Source of the DNA: an uncultured Clostridia bacterium
GTDB lineage: Bacteria > Bacillota > Clostridia > Oscillospirales > Acutalibacteraceae
NCBI GenBank assembly: GCA_947629295.1
Contig: CANRDH010000042.1
Span: forward strand, 1-10,366
Direction of reading: 5' to 3'
Length of the DNA stretch: 10,366 nt
Shown here: one piece after another, positions 1-6,729 of the stretch
Layout of the letters: the number at the start of each line of letters is the position of its first letter
Position numbering within the stretch: position 1 is the stretch's first letter
Made by a program: the position numbers and the translations under genes
Notes under the pieces: generated by a model
Told to the model about the DNA's origin: nothing
What the model saw: only the letters and a program-made list of their open reading frames with translations
Databases searched by the model: none

Positions 1-42
1 AAAAAGGCTGTTCCGAACTCCCGAAGGATTCCCGGAACAGCC
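1..42 (-). terminator. Rho-independent terminator of the prepilin operon
   Basis: Read on the minus strand, a 10-bp perfect stem (GGCTGTTCCG paired with CGGAACAGCC, plus-strand 33-42 and 6-15) is extended by a short inner helix closed by a C(UUCG)G tetraloop. A run of at least five U follows (plus-strand 1-5, at the window edge). It lies 18 bases past the TGA of the last prepilin gene, so it ends this transcription unit. The opposite face is moderately T-rich, so some bidirectional function is possible. Confidence 0.93.
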
Positions 43-60
43 GTTTCTATTGTTGTTTTA

Positions 61-768
61 TCAGCCCGGATCAGGTGTAGTACTGCTGATCGAATATGTT
101 AAGAAACCTACACCCCTTGTATAAAATTCATCTTCTCCTACAACAAACTCTTCACCATCCATATCCTCAACGTAACTGTCATCGTAACCGCCGCCGGATG
201 TGGACTGTACATTTTCACAGTTATTCATTACAACAGTTCCGCTTACAGAATAGCCTCCGACCATGTTTATAGTGTAGTTCAGATACAGAAATGCATCCTC
301 ATCTGAAGCATTTTTTGAAACCTTCTGCTTTGAGATACTGAATATCATATTATCAACGCCTTCAACAGACATTATAGGAGAAGGAACAACATCCCCCGTC
401 ACGTCATCTCTGTCATTGCTGACATACTGTGCAAAGTTTGAACCGGGTTCCATTTTAATGTACTGACTGCTGTCCGTAGAGAGCACAAGCTCGTCTACAC
501 TGTTGAGATAGTGCGTACCGTCAACAAGGGTATCGGATTTAGCACCGTCAATAAAATAAATAGACTTACATACACGCGCATATCTAAATATAAATTCTTC
601 AATTTCCGTTGCTCTCTGTTGTTCTGACGAAAGAACAGATGCAGTGGAATAATTACTCATTGTAGAAACAAATATTCCGACACCCATACCCGCGGTTATA
701 AGCATAATAGCAATCGTAACTACCAATTCAATAAGAGTATACGCTTTCTTACTTTTAAATTTCTTCAT
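61..768 (-). CDS. Type IV prepilin-like protein (minor pilin/pseudopilin), Ala at cleavage position -1
   Basis: A 235-residue protein with a class III signal peptide. The basic leader MKKFKSKKA (1-9) is followed by the hydrophobic helix YTLIELVVTIAIMLITAGMGVGIFV (10-34, split here as residues 10-22 and 23-34), with the conserved Glu at +5 (E14). Residue -1 is Ala9 instead of the usual Gly. The rest is a Ser/Asp-rich globular domain with two Cys (C67, C184) that could form a disulfide. A Gly- and acid-rich stretch at about 193-214 precedes the C-terminus. The size and the lack of a recognisable major-pilin pattern suggest a minor pilin or pseudopilin. The ATG is fixed by GGAAGGAGA about 8 bases upstream. 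It is second in a two-gene unit, 33 bases after the other prepilin, and is followed by a strong terminator. The family is certain from the N-terminus; its role (tip, priming or main subunit) is not. Confidence 0.9.
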   Translation of the reverse strand: MKKFKSKKAYTLIELVVTIAIMLITAGMGVGIFVSTMSNYSTASVLSSEQQRATEIEEFIFRYARVCKSIYFIDGAKSDTLVDGTHYLNSVDELVLSTDSSQYIKMEPGSNFAQYVSNDRDDVTGDVVPSPIMSVEGVDNMIFSISKQKVSKNASDEDAFLYLNYTINMVGGYSVSGTVVMNNCENVQSTSGGGYDDSYVEDMDGEEFVVGEDEFYTRGVGFLTYSISSTTPDPG

Positions 769-801
769 ACCTGATTCTCCTTCCGGCGACTTTTAAAGAA
801 A

Positions 802-1401
802 TCACTTACTGTACGGCATAAAGCTTTCGCTTATAACATTGCCCTTTGCAGTTTCAAAGCAAGTCATGATTTTTATACCTACAACCTCAAGGTCATCTCT
901 GCCCGGCTCATTAAACGAAAGAGGAGCCGATACATCAGGAATAATGGTATACTGACATTCCACCCCGTCAGCAAAACTGATGGTATATTCCCCGCCCGCA
1001 GCGGCAGGAGGAGTCGGCGGAACAAAAACAGCTCCCGGAACCTTTTCATTTATTGCACTTGCAACAGCCATCGCCAAAGTATCCTGGTCTGCTCCCGGAG
1101 GGGTACTCATATTATTCTCAAGCTCCTCAACCAGACTCAATGCGGTGGCGGAATCTGATATCTTCATTTTTTTAAAAGTGCTGAATATGATCTCATTCGC
1201 TGACGAATTAAGTAAGGCCGCCCTGTTTTCATCTGCATTATACACAGTAGTCGTGTAACCGCTTACCATAGCACCGAGCGTTGACGCAAAAACAATTACA
1301 ACTATCGCCACAGCAACCAGAATTTCAACAAGACTCATACCTTTCTTAGATCGTATCTTAGATTTTGACTTTATGTTTTTAAACAATATTTTTTGTTTCA
1401 T
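802..1401 (-). CDS. Type IV prepilin-like protein with long basic leader
   Basis: A 199-residue prepilin. The leader is long (21 residues) and very basic, ending in KKG at 19-21. Cleavage after Gly21 would expose MSLVEILVAVAIVVIVF, with Glu at +5 (E26), and leave a mature protein of 178 residues. The hydrophobic helix runs over about 22-50. The globular part carries a Pro/Ala/Gly-rich stretch (about 128-137) and two cysteines, C149 and C181, which could form a disulfide loop as in many pilins. The start ATG has an excellent ribosome binding site (GGGAGG, about 7 bases upstream, plus-strand 1409-1414). It is the first gene after the promoter at 1480-1507 and is probably co-transcribed with the prepilin at 61-768. 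It would be processed by the PilD-like peptidase at 5749-6711. Whether it is the major subunit cannot be told; its sequence is more like minor pilins. Confidence 0.92.
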   Translation of the reverse strand: MKQKILFKNIKSKSKIRSKKGMSLVEILVAVAIVVIVFASTLGAMVSGYTTTVYNADENRAALLNSSANEIIFSTFKKMKISDSATALSLVEELENNMSTPPGADQDTLAMAVASAINEKVPGAVFVPPTPPAAAGGEYTISFADGVECQYTIIPDVSAPLSFNEPGRDDLEVVGIKIMTCFETAKGNVISESFMPYSK

Positions 1402-1479
1402 TGCAATTCCTCCCGTATGCTGAATAATATCTGGCGGAAGACGACCACACAGACCTTAAAAATAAATACACCCATATAC

Positions 1480-1507
1480 ATTATACAATAAATTCCGGGT
1501 AATTCAA
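1480..1507 (-). promoter_or_regulatory. Candidate sigma-A promoter of the prepilin operon
   Basis: On the minus strand a -35 box TTGAAT (plus-strand 1502-1507) is separated by 16 bases from a perfect -10 box TATAAT (plus-strand 1480-1485). Transcription would start near 1473, giving a leader of about 72 bases before the prepilin ATG at 1401. It lies in the only sizeable gap of the pilus cluster (1402-1664), which fits separate control of subunit genes. An AT-rich stretch and a 13-bp palindrome (1520-1532) lie just upstream of the -35. Confidence 0.7.
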
Positions 1508-1519
1508 TATTTTTTTACC

Positions 1520-1532
1520 GTTTAATTTAAAC
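1520..1532. repeat. 13-bp palindrome upstream of the prepilin promoter
   Basis: GTTTAA-T-TTAAAC is a perfect inverted repeat with one central base. It ends 12 bases upstream of the -35 box of the prepilin promoter, a position suited to an activator site or an UP-like element. It is AT-rich, so chance is not excluded. Confidence 0.4.
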
Positions 1533-1581
1533 AAAAATCTCCGGAACAATTTAGGCATATTAATATCTGTGATAGGCAAAC

Positions 1582-1611
1582 GGTACACTGACAGTAATCC
1601 GTCAATGTACC
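1582..1611 (-). terminator. Strong hairpin after pilC, possible weak terminator or attenuator
   Basis: As minus-strand RNA this forms an 11-bp stem, GGUACAUUGAC with GUCAGUGUACC, around an 8-base loop. One pair is U-G on this strand but would be an A-C mismatch on the plus strand, so the structure favours minus-strand RNA. It lies 53 bases after the pilC stop. Only a poor U tract follows (GUUUGCCU), so it may be a leaky terminator, a 3'-end stabiliser or a processing site setting machinery and pilin mRNA levels apart. Confidence 0.5.
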
Positions 1612-1664
1612 AAGAGCCTGCCCCATTCAAATCACATAAAAAACGGGGATAAAGCAACACAGTA

Positions 1665-2903
1665 TTATGTTGCCGTGTCTATGACACCGTAAATACCGAA
1701 CATCGGAAGAATCATTGCAACAACAACTGTACCTACAACTACACCGATTACAACAGTCATAACAGGCGTCATCGCATCCGTCAGTTTCTGAGTAGATTCA
1801 TCACTCTGTTCCTCAAACAGCTCTGCCATCTTAAACAGGGAGTCACCAAGCATACCGGATTCCTCACCGACACGGATCATCGATACAAGTATAGGATCAA
1901 AAACCGGGTGCTTTGCCATAGCTTCATTGATAGCAATACCTATCTGTACATCATCGATAACGCTTTGAATCTGCTCCTTTACATAGATATTGGGAACTGC
2001 GTCACGAGAAAGTCCCATAGCCTTATGAATAGGTATACCCGCATCGGTAAGGGTGGACATCAGTCGGCAAAAACGAGCAAGTGAGCTTTGACGTATAATG
2101 GGACCTACCAACGGAATTTTAAGGGACAGCTTAGCCAGGAACATCTGAAAGTCCGCATTATTCTTTTTAAGCGTAACAACTGAAAATCCTATGATCACCG
2201 CAATTATAATCAGCAGCCACCAATATCCGATAAGCACATCGGAGAATGCCATTATTGCAAGTGTAAGTCCCGGGAGTTCCGCACCAAAGGATCCATATGT
2301 ATCCTTAAACGTAGGAAGAACAAATCCGCAAAGTATTATAATAAGTGCAACAACAAGTACGATAAGGAAAATAGGATATGTAAACGCACTTTTCAGCTTT
2401 CCGGAGAGAGCTATATCCTTTTTACATATAAGCGCACACTGTTGGAACGCCGAGTCAAGACGACCGTTTGCTTCACCGGCCTCTATAATACTTATATAAA
2501 CACCGGGAAAACCCGCAAAGTTTTTCATTGACTGAGAAAGGGTAAAACCGTTATACAGGTTCTCATTGATCTCACGAAGGATTTTTTGCATGGAAACATC
2601 CTTCTCGGAATCAATCATTATCTGCATTGACATAGAAAGGTTAATACCTGCCTTCATCATCATACCAAGCTGGTTAAAAAGCATAAGCAGAGCTTTTTTC
2701 TTAAGCTTCTTGTTATGAACGTCTCCGCCCATATCCATCTGCCATATGCTTGTCGGAGCATCCGAGCCCGCCGCCTCTTTGATATCCTGAACAATAAGAC
2801 CTCTGTCACGAAGCAAGGCAACTGCCTGGCTTTGTGTGTCAGCTTCGACAGCACCCTCTTTTTTCTGATTTCTGGCGTTCATCGCCACATATTTATACTT
2901 CAA
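1665..2903 (-). CDS. pilC: Type IV pilus inner-membrane platform protein PilC (GspF family)
   Basis: A 412-residue platform protein that the PilB and PilT hexamers act on to extend or retract the pilus. It has the expected duplicated GspF architecture: a short N-terminal segment, a first cytoplasmic helical domain (about 70-170), membrane helices at about 172-197 (after FTYPI) and 222-247, a second cytoplasmic domain (about 270-375), and a final helix at about 378-405. Family-like patterns are RQSSLARFCRLMSTLTDAGIP in the second domain (cut here: about 272 on) and GEESGMLGDSL before the last helix. The length is normal. The start codon is TTG (2901-2903), chosen because a near-consensus ribosome binding site (GGGGTGAG, 2909-2916) lies 5 bases upstream and abuts the pilT stop. 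The next in-frame ATG (codon 8) lacks this spacing. It is the last machinery gene, 13 bases from pilT, so translational coupling is likely. Confidence 0.95.
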   Translation of the reverse strand: MKYKYVAMNARNQKKEGAVEADTQSQAVALLRDRGLIVQDIKEAAGSDAPTSIWQMDMGGDVHNKKLKKKALLMLFNQLGMMMKAGINLSMSMQIMIDSEKDVSMQKILREINENLYNGFTLSQSMKNFAGFPGVYISIIEAGEANGRLDSAFQQCALICKKDIALSGKLKSAFTYPIFLIVLVVALIIILCGFVLPTFKDTYGSFGAELPGLTLAIMAFSDVLIGYWWLLIIIAVIIGFSVVTLKKNNADFQMFLAKLSLKIPLVGPIIRQSSLARFCRLMSTLTDAGIPIHKAMGLSRDAVPNIYVKEQIQSVIDDVQIGIAINEAMAKHPVFDPILVSMIRVGEESGMLGDSLFKMAELFEEQSDESTQKLTDAMTPVMTVVIGVVVGTVVVAMILPMFGIYGVIDTAT

Positions 2904-2908
2904 GACAG

Positions 2909-2916
2909 CTCACCCC
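2909..2916 (-). promoter_or_regulatory. Ribosome binding site deciding the TTG start of pilC
   Basis: GGGGTGAG directly follows the TAA of pilT (2917-2919) and precedes TTG (2901-2903) by 5 bases. With the stop codon the stretch reads TAAGGGGTGAG, one base short of a perfect anti-16S match. This supports the TTG start and stop/start coupling. Confidence 0.75.
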
Positions 2917-3963
2917 TTATCTTCTGGCATCAGTATCGCCGATATCAAAGTTCCATGCCTTAGCAACCTGTTCTGTGATAAGACCCTGTGCAAGAAGATT
3001 ATCTATACTCTTGCTCATAGTAATCATACCGTACTGTTGACCAAGCTGTATTGACTGCTGGATATTTGCAACCTTATTTTCACGAATAAGGTTACTGATA
3101 GCACCCGTTACAAACATTATCTCAAATGCTGCTATTCGACCTCCTGTTGCTCTTGGCAGGAGTCTCTGTGAAATAACTGCCTTAAGCGAGGTAGAAAGCT
3201 GTACTCGAATCTGCTGCTGCTGATCCGGCGGGAAAATATCGACAAGACGGTCTATAGTTTTAGCCGCACCTTCGGTATGTACTGTTGAAAATACCAAGTG
3301 ACCGGTTTCTGTCGCCGTAAGCGCTATCTGAATAGACTCACGGTCACGCATTTCTCCGACAAGGATAATATCCGGGTCCTCACGCATTGCAGCTCTGAGC
3401 GCCATAGGATATGAACGGCTGTCAAGACCTATTTCTCTTTGGTTTATAATACAGCGCTTCGGCGTATGCAAGAACTCAACAGGATCCTCTATCGTAATTA
3501 TATGCTTGCTCTTATATTTATTTATCTCATTTATAAGAGCTGCAAGCGTTGTCGATTTACCGGAACCCGTAGGTCCGCACATAAGTACAAGTCCTGAATT
3601 AAGGTCAAGAGTCTTTCTTATCGAATTAGGAAGGTTCAGTGTTGAAAGTTCAGGAACAACGCTGTTAATTACACGAAGTACAAGGGAGGTACCATTACGC
3701 TGTCTGAAAGCATTTGCTCTGAAACGTCCGCACTCGCCAATTTCAACAGCGGCATCGGCTTCACCCGTTGCAAGGAAGGTTTCAAACCTTGACTGGTTGA
3801 GCACTGCCTTAATAATTGCAGTAACCTCAGACTCCTTTAACGCAGGGTCGTTTGTAAAAAACGCATTACCGTGCAGACGGTAGGCAGGGTGGTTACCCGA
3901 CGCGATATGAATATCAGATGCGCCTTTATTGACGGCTTCTTTTACAAGGCTATAAAAATCCAT
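2917..3963 (-). CDS. pilT: Pilus retraction ATPase PilT
   Basis: A 348-residue secretion-type hexameric ATPase that powers pilus depolymerisation. Visible in order: an N-terminal PAS-like region with the ASDIHI signature (15-20), Walker A GPTGSGKST (130-138), Asp box ITIEDPVE (156-163), Walker B DPDIILVGEMRD (196-207, catalytic Glu204), His box GHLVFSTVHT (221-230) and, near the C-terminus, AISNLIRENK (288-297). That last motif corresponds to the AIRNLIRE-type motif known to be needed for PilT retraction. The length matches PilT (about 345) and the protein lacks the tetracysteine of PilB, which separates the two. The ATG has a GGGG-type site about 10 bases upstream. It lies 60 bases after pilB and 13 before pilC. 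Its presence argues for a retractable pilus and against a type II secretion system. Confidence 0.96.
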   Translation of the reverse strand: MDFYSLVKEAVNKGASDIHIASGNHPAYRLHGNAFFTNDPALKESEVTAIIKAVLNQSRFETFLATGEADAAVEIGECGRFRANAFRQRNGTSLVLRVINSVVPELSTLNLPNSIRKTLDLNSGLVLMCGPTGSGKSTTLAALINEINKYKSKHIITIEDPVEFLHTPKRCIINQREIGLDSRSYPMALRAAMREDPDIILVGEMRDRESIQIALTATETGHLVFSTVHTEGAAKTIDRLVDIFPPDQQQQIRVQLSTSLKAVISQRLLPRATGGRIAAFEIMFVTGAISNLIRENKVANIQQSIQLGQQYGMITMSKSIDNLLAQGLITEQVAKAWNFDIGDTDARR

Positions 3964-4023
3964 TATAATCTACCCCAATCTGTGTATGAATTTGTGCCGA
4001 AACACATTTATATGCAGATCTCA

Positions 4024-5727
4024 TCAGTCATTTGAGATCGTCATGTCAATATATTCCTCATATGATGTAAGTCCCTGAAGGACATCTCGCCTTACATTTT
4101 CCTTCATAGGTATCATACCCTCTTCTATTGCCATATCTCTGAGCTCATCGGTGCTGACTCCCTGCGTAACTGCCCTCTTGAGGGTTGTTGTAAGCAGCAT
4201 TACCTCATGAACGGCAATACGTCCCTTATAGCCCTTCATATTACACTTATCACAGCCTACCGGACGGTAAAGGGTAATCTCCTCATCCTCGTCAAGTCCC
4301 AAACCTATACGCTCATTCTGGTCAGGACTGTATGCCTCCTTGCAGTTGGTACAAAGGCGTCTTGCAAGCTTCTGGGCTATAATTCCAAGCAAAGCGGACG
4401 AAACCATGTAGGGCTCTATACCCATATCTACAAGGCGGGCTACCGAGCTCGGTGCATCGTATGTATGGAGTGTAGAAAGAACGAGGTGTCCTGTGATAGC
4501 AGCCTGAACAGCGATTCCTGCTGTTTCACCGTCACGAATCTCACCGATCATTATAATATCAGGGTCCTGACGGAGTATGCTTCGCAGTGCTGCCGCAAAG
4601 GTAAGACCTGCTTTTTCATTTGTCTGTACCTGTGTGATACCCGTCTGAATCATTTCGACAGGGTCTTCAACCGTGATAATATTAATATCCTCGCCCATAA
4701 CCTCATGGAGAGCCGTATAAAGCGTTGTGGATTTACCGGAACCGGTTGCACCCGTTACAAGGATAATACCTCTGTGGCTCTTTACAAGATGATTGAATTT
4801 TTCGAGGTTCTCCGGCAGGAAGCCTATGTTCTCCTTTTTAAGCTCCATTCCGAGCGAGGTCGTAATACGCATAACTATCTTTTCACCGAAAAGACAGGGA
4901 AGAACGGAAATACGGAAGTCAATATCTTTACCTCCTACGCGGTATTTGATACGACCGTCCTGAGGGATACGCTTCTCAGCTATATTCATGTTACCGATAA
5001 ATTTAATACGAGAGGTTACCGAGGGTATAAGCTCAGGAGCAGTTTCCATATAGATTTGCAGCTTACCGTCGATACGGAACCTTATTCTCAGACAGCTCTC
5101 CATAGGCTCGATATGAATATCGGATGCCTTTGTAAAAATAGCTTCTTCAAGCATACTGTTTACAAATCGGATAATAGGCTGGTCATTCGCTGCCGAATCC
5201 TGAGCTGCGGCTGCTTCAGCCTCGAGCTCTTCCTTGGATTTTCCTCCGCTCTTGGATTCAAGGAACTCTTTAGCGTCATCAACAGCCTTTTTTGCGGCAT
5301 ACAGCTCACGAAGCTTACCCGTTATCTTGGAACCCTCTGCAATAACAGGCATTATCTTCATTTTAGTTGTAATACCAATATCCTGAATACCGTTATAATT
5401 TGTCGGATCCGCCATTGCAACGGTCAGAAAACGTCCGTTCTTTTCAATAGCAACAGCCATATGTCTTTGTGCTATATCTTCAGGAATAATATTTGTAATT
5501 TCCTCAGGTATCTGCACATCGTCAAGGTTAATATAGGGAATTCTTATCTGCTGCTCAAGCGCTTTGCAAACTTGCAGCTCGGTAACTATTCCATCCTCAA
5601 TAAGAATGTCTGCAAGACGCTTGCCGCTTTCGGTTTTTTGCTTCTTAAGTGCTTCGTCAAGCTGTTCATCGGTAATAGCTCCGGCGTTAATAAGAAGTTG
5701 TCCTATTTTAAGACGATTTGCTTTCAT
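4024..5727 (-). CDS. pilB: Pilus extension ATPase PilB (GspE family)
   Basis: A 567-residue cytoplasmic hexameric ATPase driving pilin polymerisation. The N-terminus (about 7-60) carries two tandem repeats of the MshEN pattern, KIGxxL...L...L..Q (7-30) and RLAxxL...V...L..Q (37-60), a fold known to bind cyclic di-GMP in some relatives. The core has ASDIHIEP (201-208), Walker A GATGSGKST (326-334), Asp box ITVEDPVE (351-358), Walker B DPDIIMIGEIRD (388-399), His box GHLVLSTLHT (413-422) and a zinc-binding tetracysteine CTNC (459-462) plus CDKC (492-495). All catalytic motifs are intact and the length is typical. A charged Ala/Glu/Lys linker (about 145-182) joins the N-domain to the ATPase. The ATG is preceded by GGGAG with 8-base spacing. 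It sits 21 bases after the prepilin peptidase gene. Confidence 0.97.
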   Translation of the reverse strand: MKANRLKIGQLLINAGAITDEQLDEALKKQKTESGKRLADILIEDGIVTELQVCKALEQQIRIPYINLDDVQIPEEITNIIPEDIAQRHMAVAIEKNGRFLTVAMADPTNYNGIQDIGITTKMKIMPVIAEGSKITGKLRELYAAKKAVDDAKEFLESKSGGKSKEELEAEAAAAQDSAANDQPIIRFVNSMLEEAIFTKASDIHIEPMESCLRIRFRIDGKLQIYMETAPELIPSVTSRIKFIGNMNIAEKRIPQDGRIKYRVGGKDIDFRISVLPCLFGEKIVMRITTSLGMELKKENIGFLPENLEKFNHLVKSHRGIILVTGATGSGKSTTLYTALHEVMGEDINIITVEDPVEMIQTGITQVQTNEKAGLTFAAALRSILRQDPDIIMIGEIRDGETAGIAVQAAITGHLVLSTLHTYDAPSSVARLVDMGIEPYMVSSALLGIIAQKLARRLCTNCKEAYSPDQNERIGLGLDEDEEITLYRPVGCDKCNMKGYKGRIAVHEVMLLTTTLKRAVTQGVSTDELRDMAIEEGMIPMKENVRRDVLQGLTSYEEYIDMTISND

Positions 5728-5748
5728 AATTTCAACTCCCGATAAAAA

Positions 5749-6711
5749 TTAGAATAAGTTAAGATATAATTGTACCAAATAATTTATAAGATCAAATAAA
5801 ACTACATACCCCACCAATGCCGCAGCTATATACGGACCAAACGCAAGATACGAGCCAAGGTCAACGGCTCCGTCGTCCTCTTCCCCGTTTTCTTCGTCCA
5901 AATCCGGTTCATCCGATTGTGCGTCGTCAGTACCCTCAGTATCGCTCTCCGTCGGCAACTGCTCGACCGCTTCTTCAGACACAGCCTGCCCGGCTGCTCC
6001 TTCATTGGCGTCCTGTGTCACCGGTTCCGGCGATTCCGAAGCATTCCTGCATACAATTTTCGATATAATTATTATTGCCACAAAGAATACTGCAGCGGTT
6101 AATATCGAAATAATAAACGCAGTTATCGTTCCCGGGAATCCGGTCAGAATACCGCCCGCAAAAAACAGCTTGACGTCTCCGAAACCCATTCCGTCACGCT
6201 TATATACTATCATGCCTATAAGGTCTATAATAATCATGGCTGCTGCGCCTATTCCTGCTCCTGCAAGAGGCGACCACCATGCACAGTGAAGTATATTATA
6301 TCCCCGTACAATATCATATACGCTTATCGCAGCGGCAACTATTCCCAAAAAAATCGTAAACTGATCAGGTATGATCTTATATTTTATATCTGCTATTGCT
6401 ATAAGCAGACAATCAAAAATAATCAGTGAAAGCAGGCAGAAATAAATATCATACCCCTTATTGAACTGAAGTCTGCAAAGCACAAGGCAAGCAGAAATCA
6501 AAATTGAAACCGCTATACCCCACGGCAGATATTTTACGCGCTTTCCGGATAAAAGCTCCTCAGACGGGGTTTCATTATAATCGCACAGCCATTTTGCCGG
6601 TACGTGATTTATAATATAATAACCCAGTGCAGTAAGAGCAAATCCCAGCGGTATACACATTATCACCCATACAATTCCGACAGGTGATGCCAGATAACTT
6701 AATGGCTGCAT
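5749..6711 (-). CDS. pilD: Type IV prepilin peptidase (A24 family) with acidic insertion
   Basis: A 320-residue polytopic membrane aspartyl protease that removes the leader peptides of prepilins such as those at 61-1401. The two catalytic aspartates are visible: D108 in DIKYKIIPD and D179 in the GxGD motif GMGFGDVKLF (174-183). Hydrophobic helices lie at about 11-34, 63-80, 88-107, 117-136, 145-170, 183-220 (probably two) and 286-317. The usual loop before FGPYIAA (291-297) is replaced by a long acidic segment (about 223-284, 23 Asp/Glu, no Lys/Arg). The N-terminal region lacks the two CxxC pairs of the methyltransferase/zinc domain of classical PilD; only C43 lies there. Peptidase activity is well supported; N-methylation of pilins by this protein is doubtful. 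The ATG has GGAGA 8 bases upstream. It sits between pilO (18-base gap) and pilB (21-base gap). Confidence 0.93.
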   Translation of the reverse strand: MQPLSYLASPVGIVWVIMCIPLGFALTALGYYIINHVPAKWLCDYNETPSEELLSGKRVKYLPWGIAVSILISACLVLCRLQFNKGYDIYFCLLSLIIFDCLLIAIADIKYKIIPDQFTIFLGIVAAAISVYDIVRGYNILHCAWWSPLAGAGIGAAAMIIIDLIGMIVYKRDGMGFGDVKLFFAGGILTGFPGTITAFIISILTAAVFFVAIIIISKIVCRNASESPEPVTQDANEGAAGQAVSEEAVEQLPTESDTEGTDDAQSDEPDLDEENGEEDDGAVDLGSYLAFGPYIAAALVGYVVLFDLINYLVQLYLNLF

Positions 6712-6729
6712 TTGAATCTCTCCGAACTA

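Larger units (their letters stand above)
1402..1664 (-). other. Intergenic region between pilC and the prepilins
   Basis: These 263 bases hold the strong hairpin (1582-1611), the 13-bp palindrome (1520-1532), the prepilin promoter (1480-1507) and a leader of about 72 bases ending in the ribosome binding site of the prepilin at 802-1401. I see no small gene here on either strand. Confidence 0.7.

Noticed and set aside
1516..1585. 8-bp inverted repeat TACCGTTT (1516-1523) / AAACGGTA (1578-1585)
   Set aside because: The arms are 54 bases apart and overlap stronger elements (palindrome and hairpin); likely chance.
3964..4023. Possible terminator between pilB and pilT
   Set aside because: Only a 4-bp UGUG/CACA stem without a U tract; the genes are most likely co-transcribed.
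4207..5745. Long plus-strand open frame of 512 codons opposite pilB
   Set aside because: It lies wholly antisense to a gene with every PilB catalytic motif, is rich in Cys/Asn/Tyr with no recognisable domain, and has no convincing ribosome binding site; it is a codon-bias shadow.
61..6711. Type II secretion system instead of type IV pilus
   Set aside because: The PilB/PilC/PilD and pseudopilin families are shared, but a true PilT retraction ATPase and PilM-like protein point to a pilus, and no outer-membrane secretin is present.
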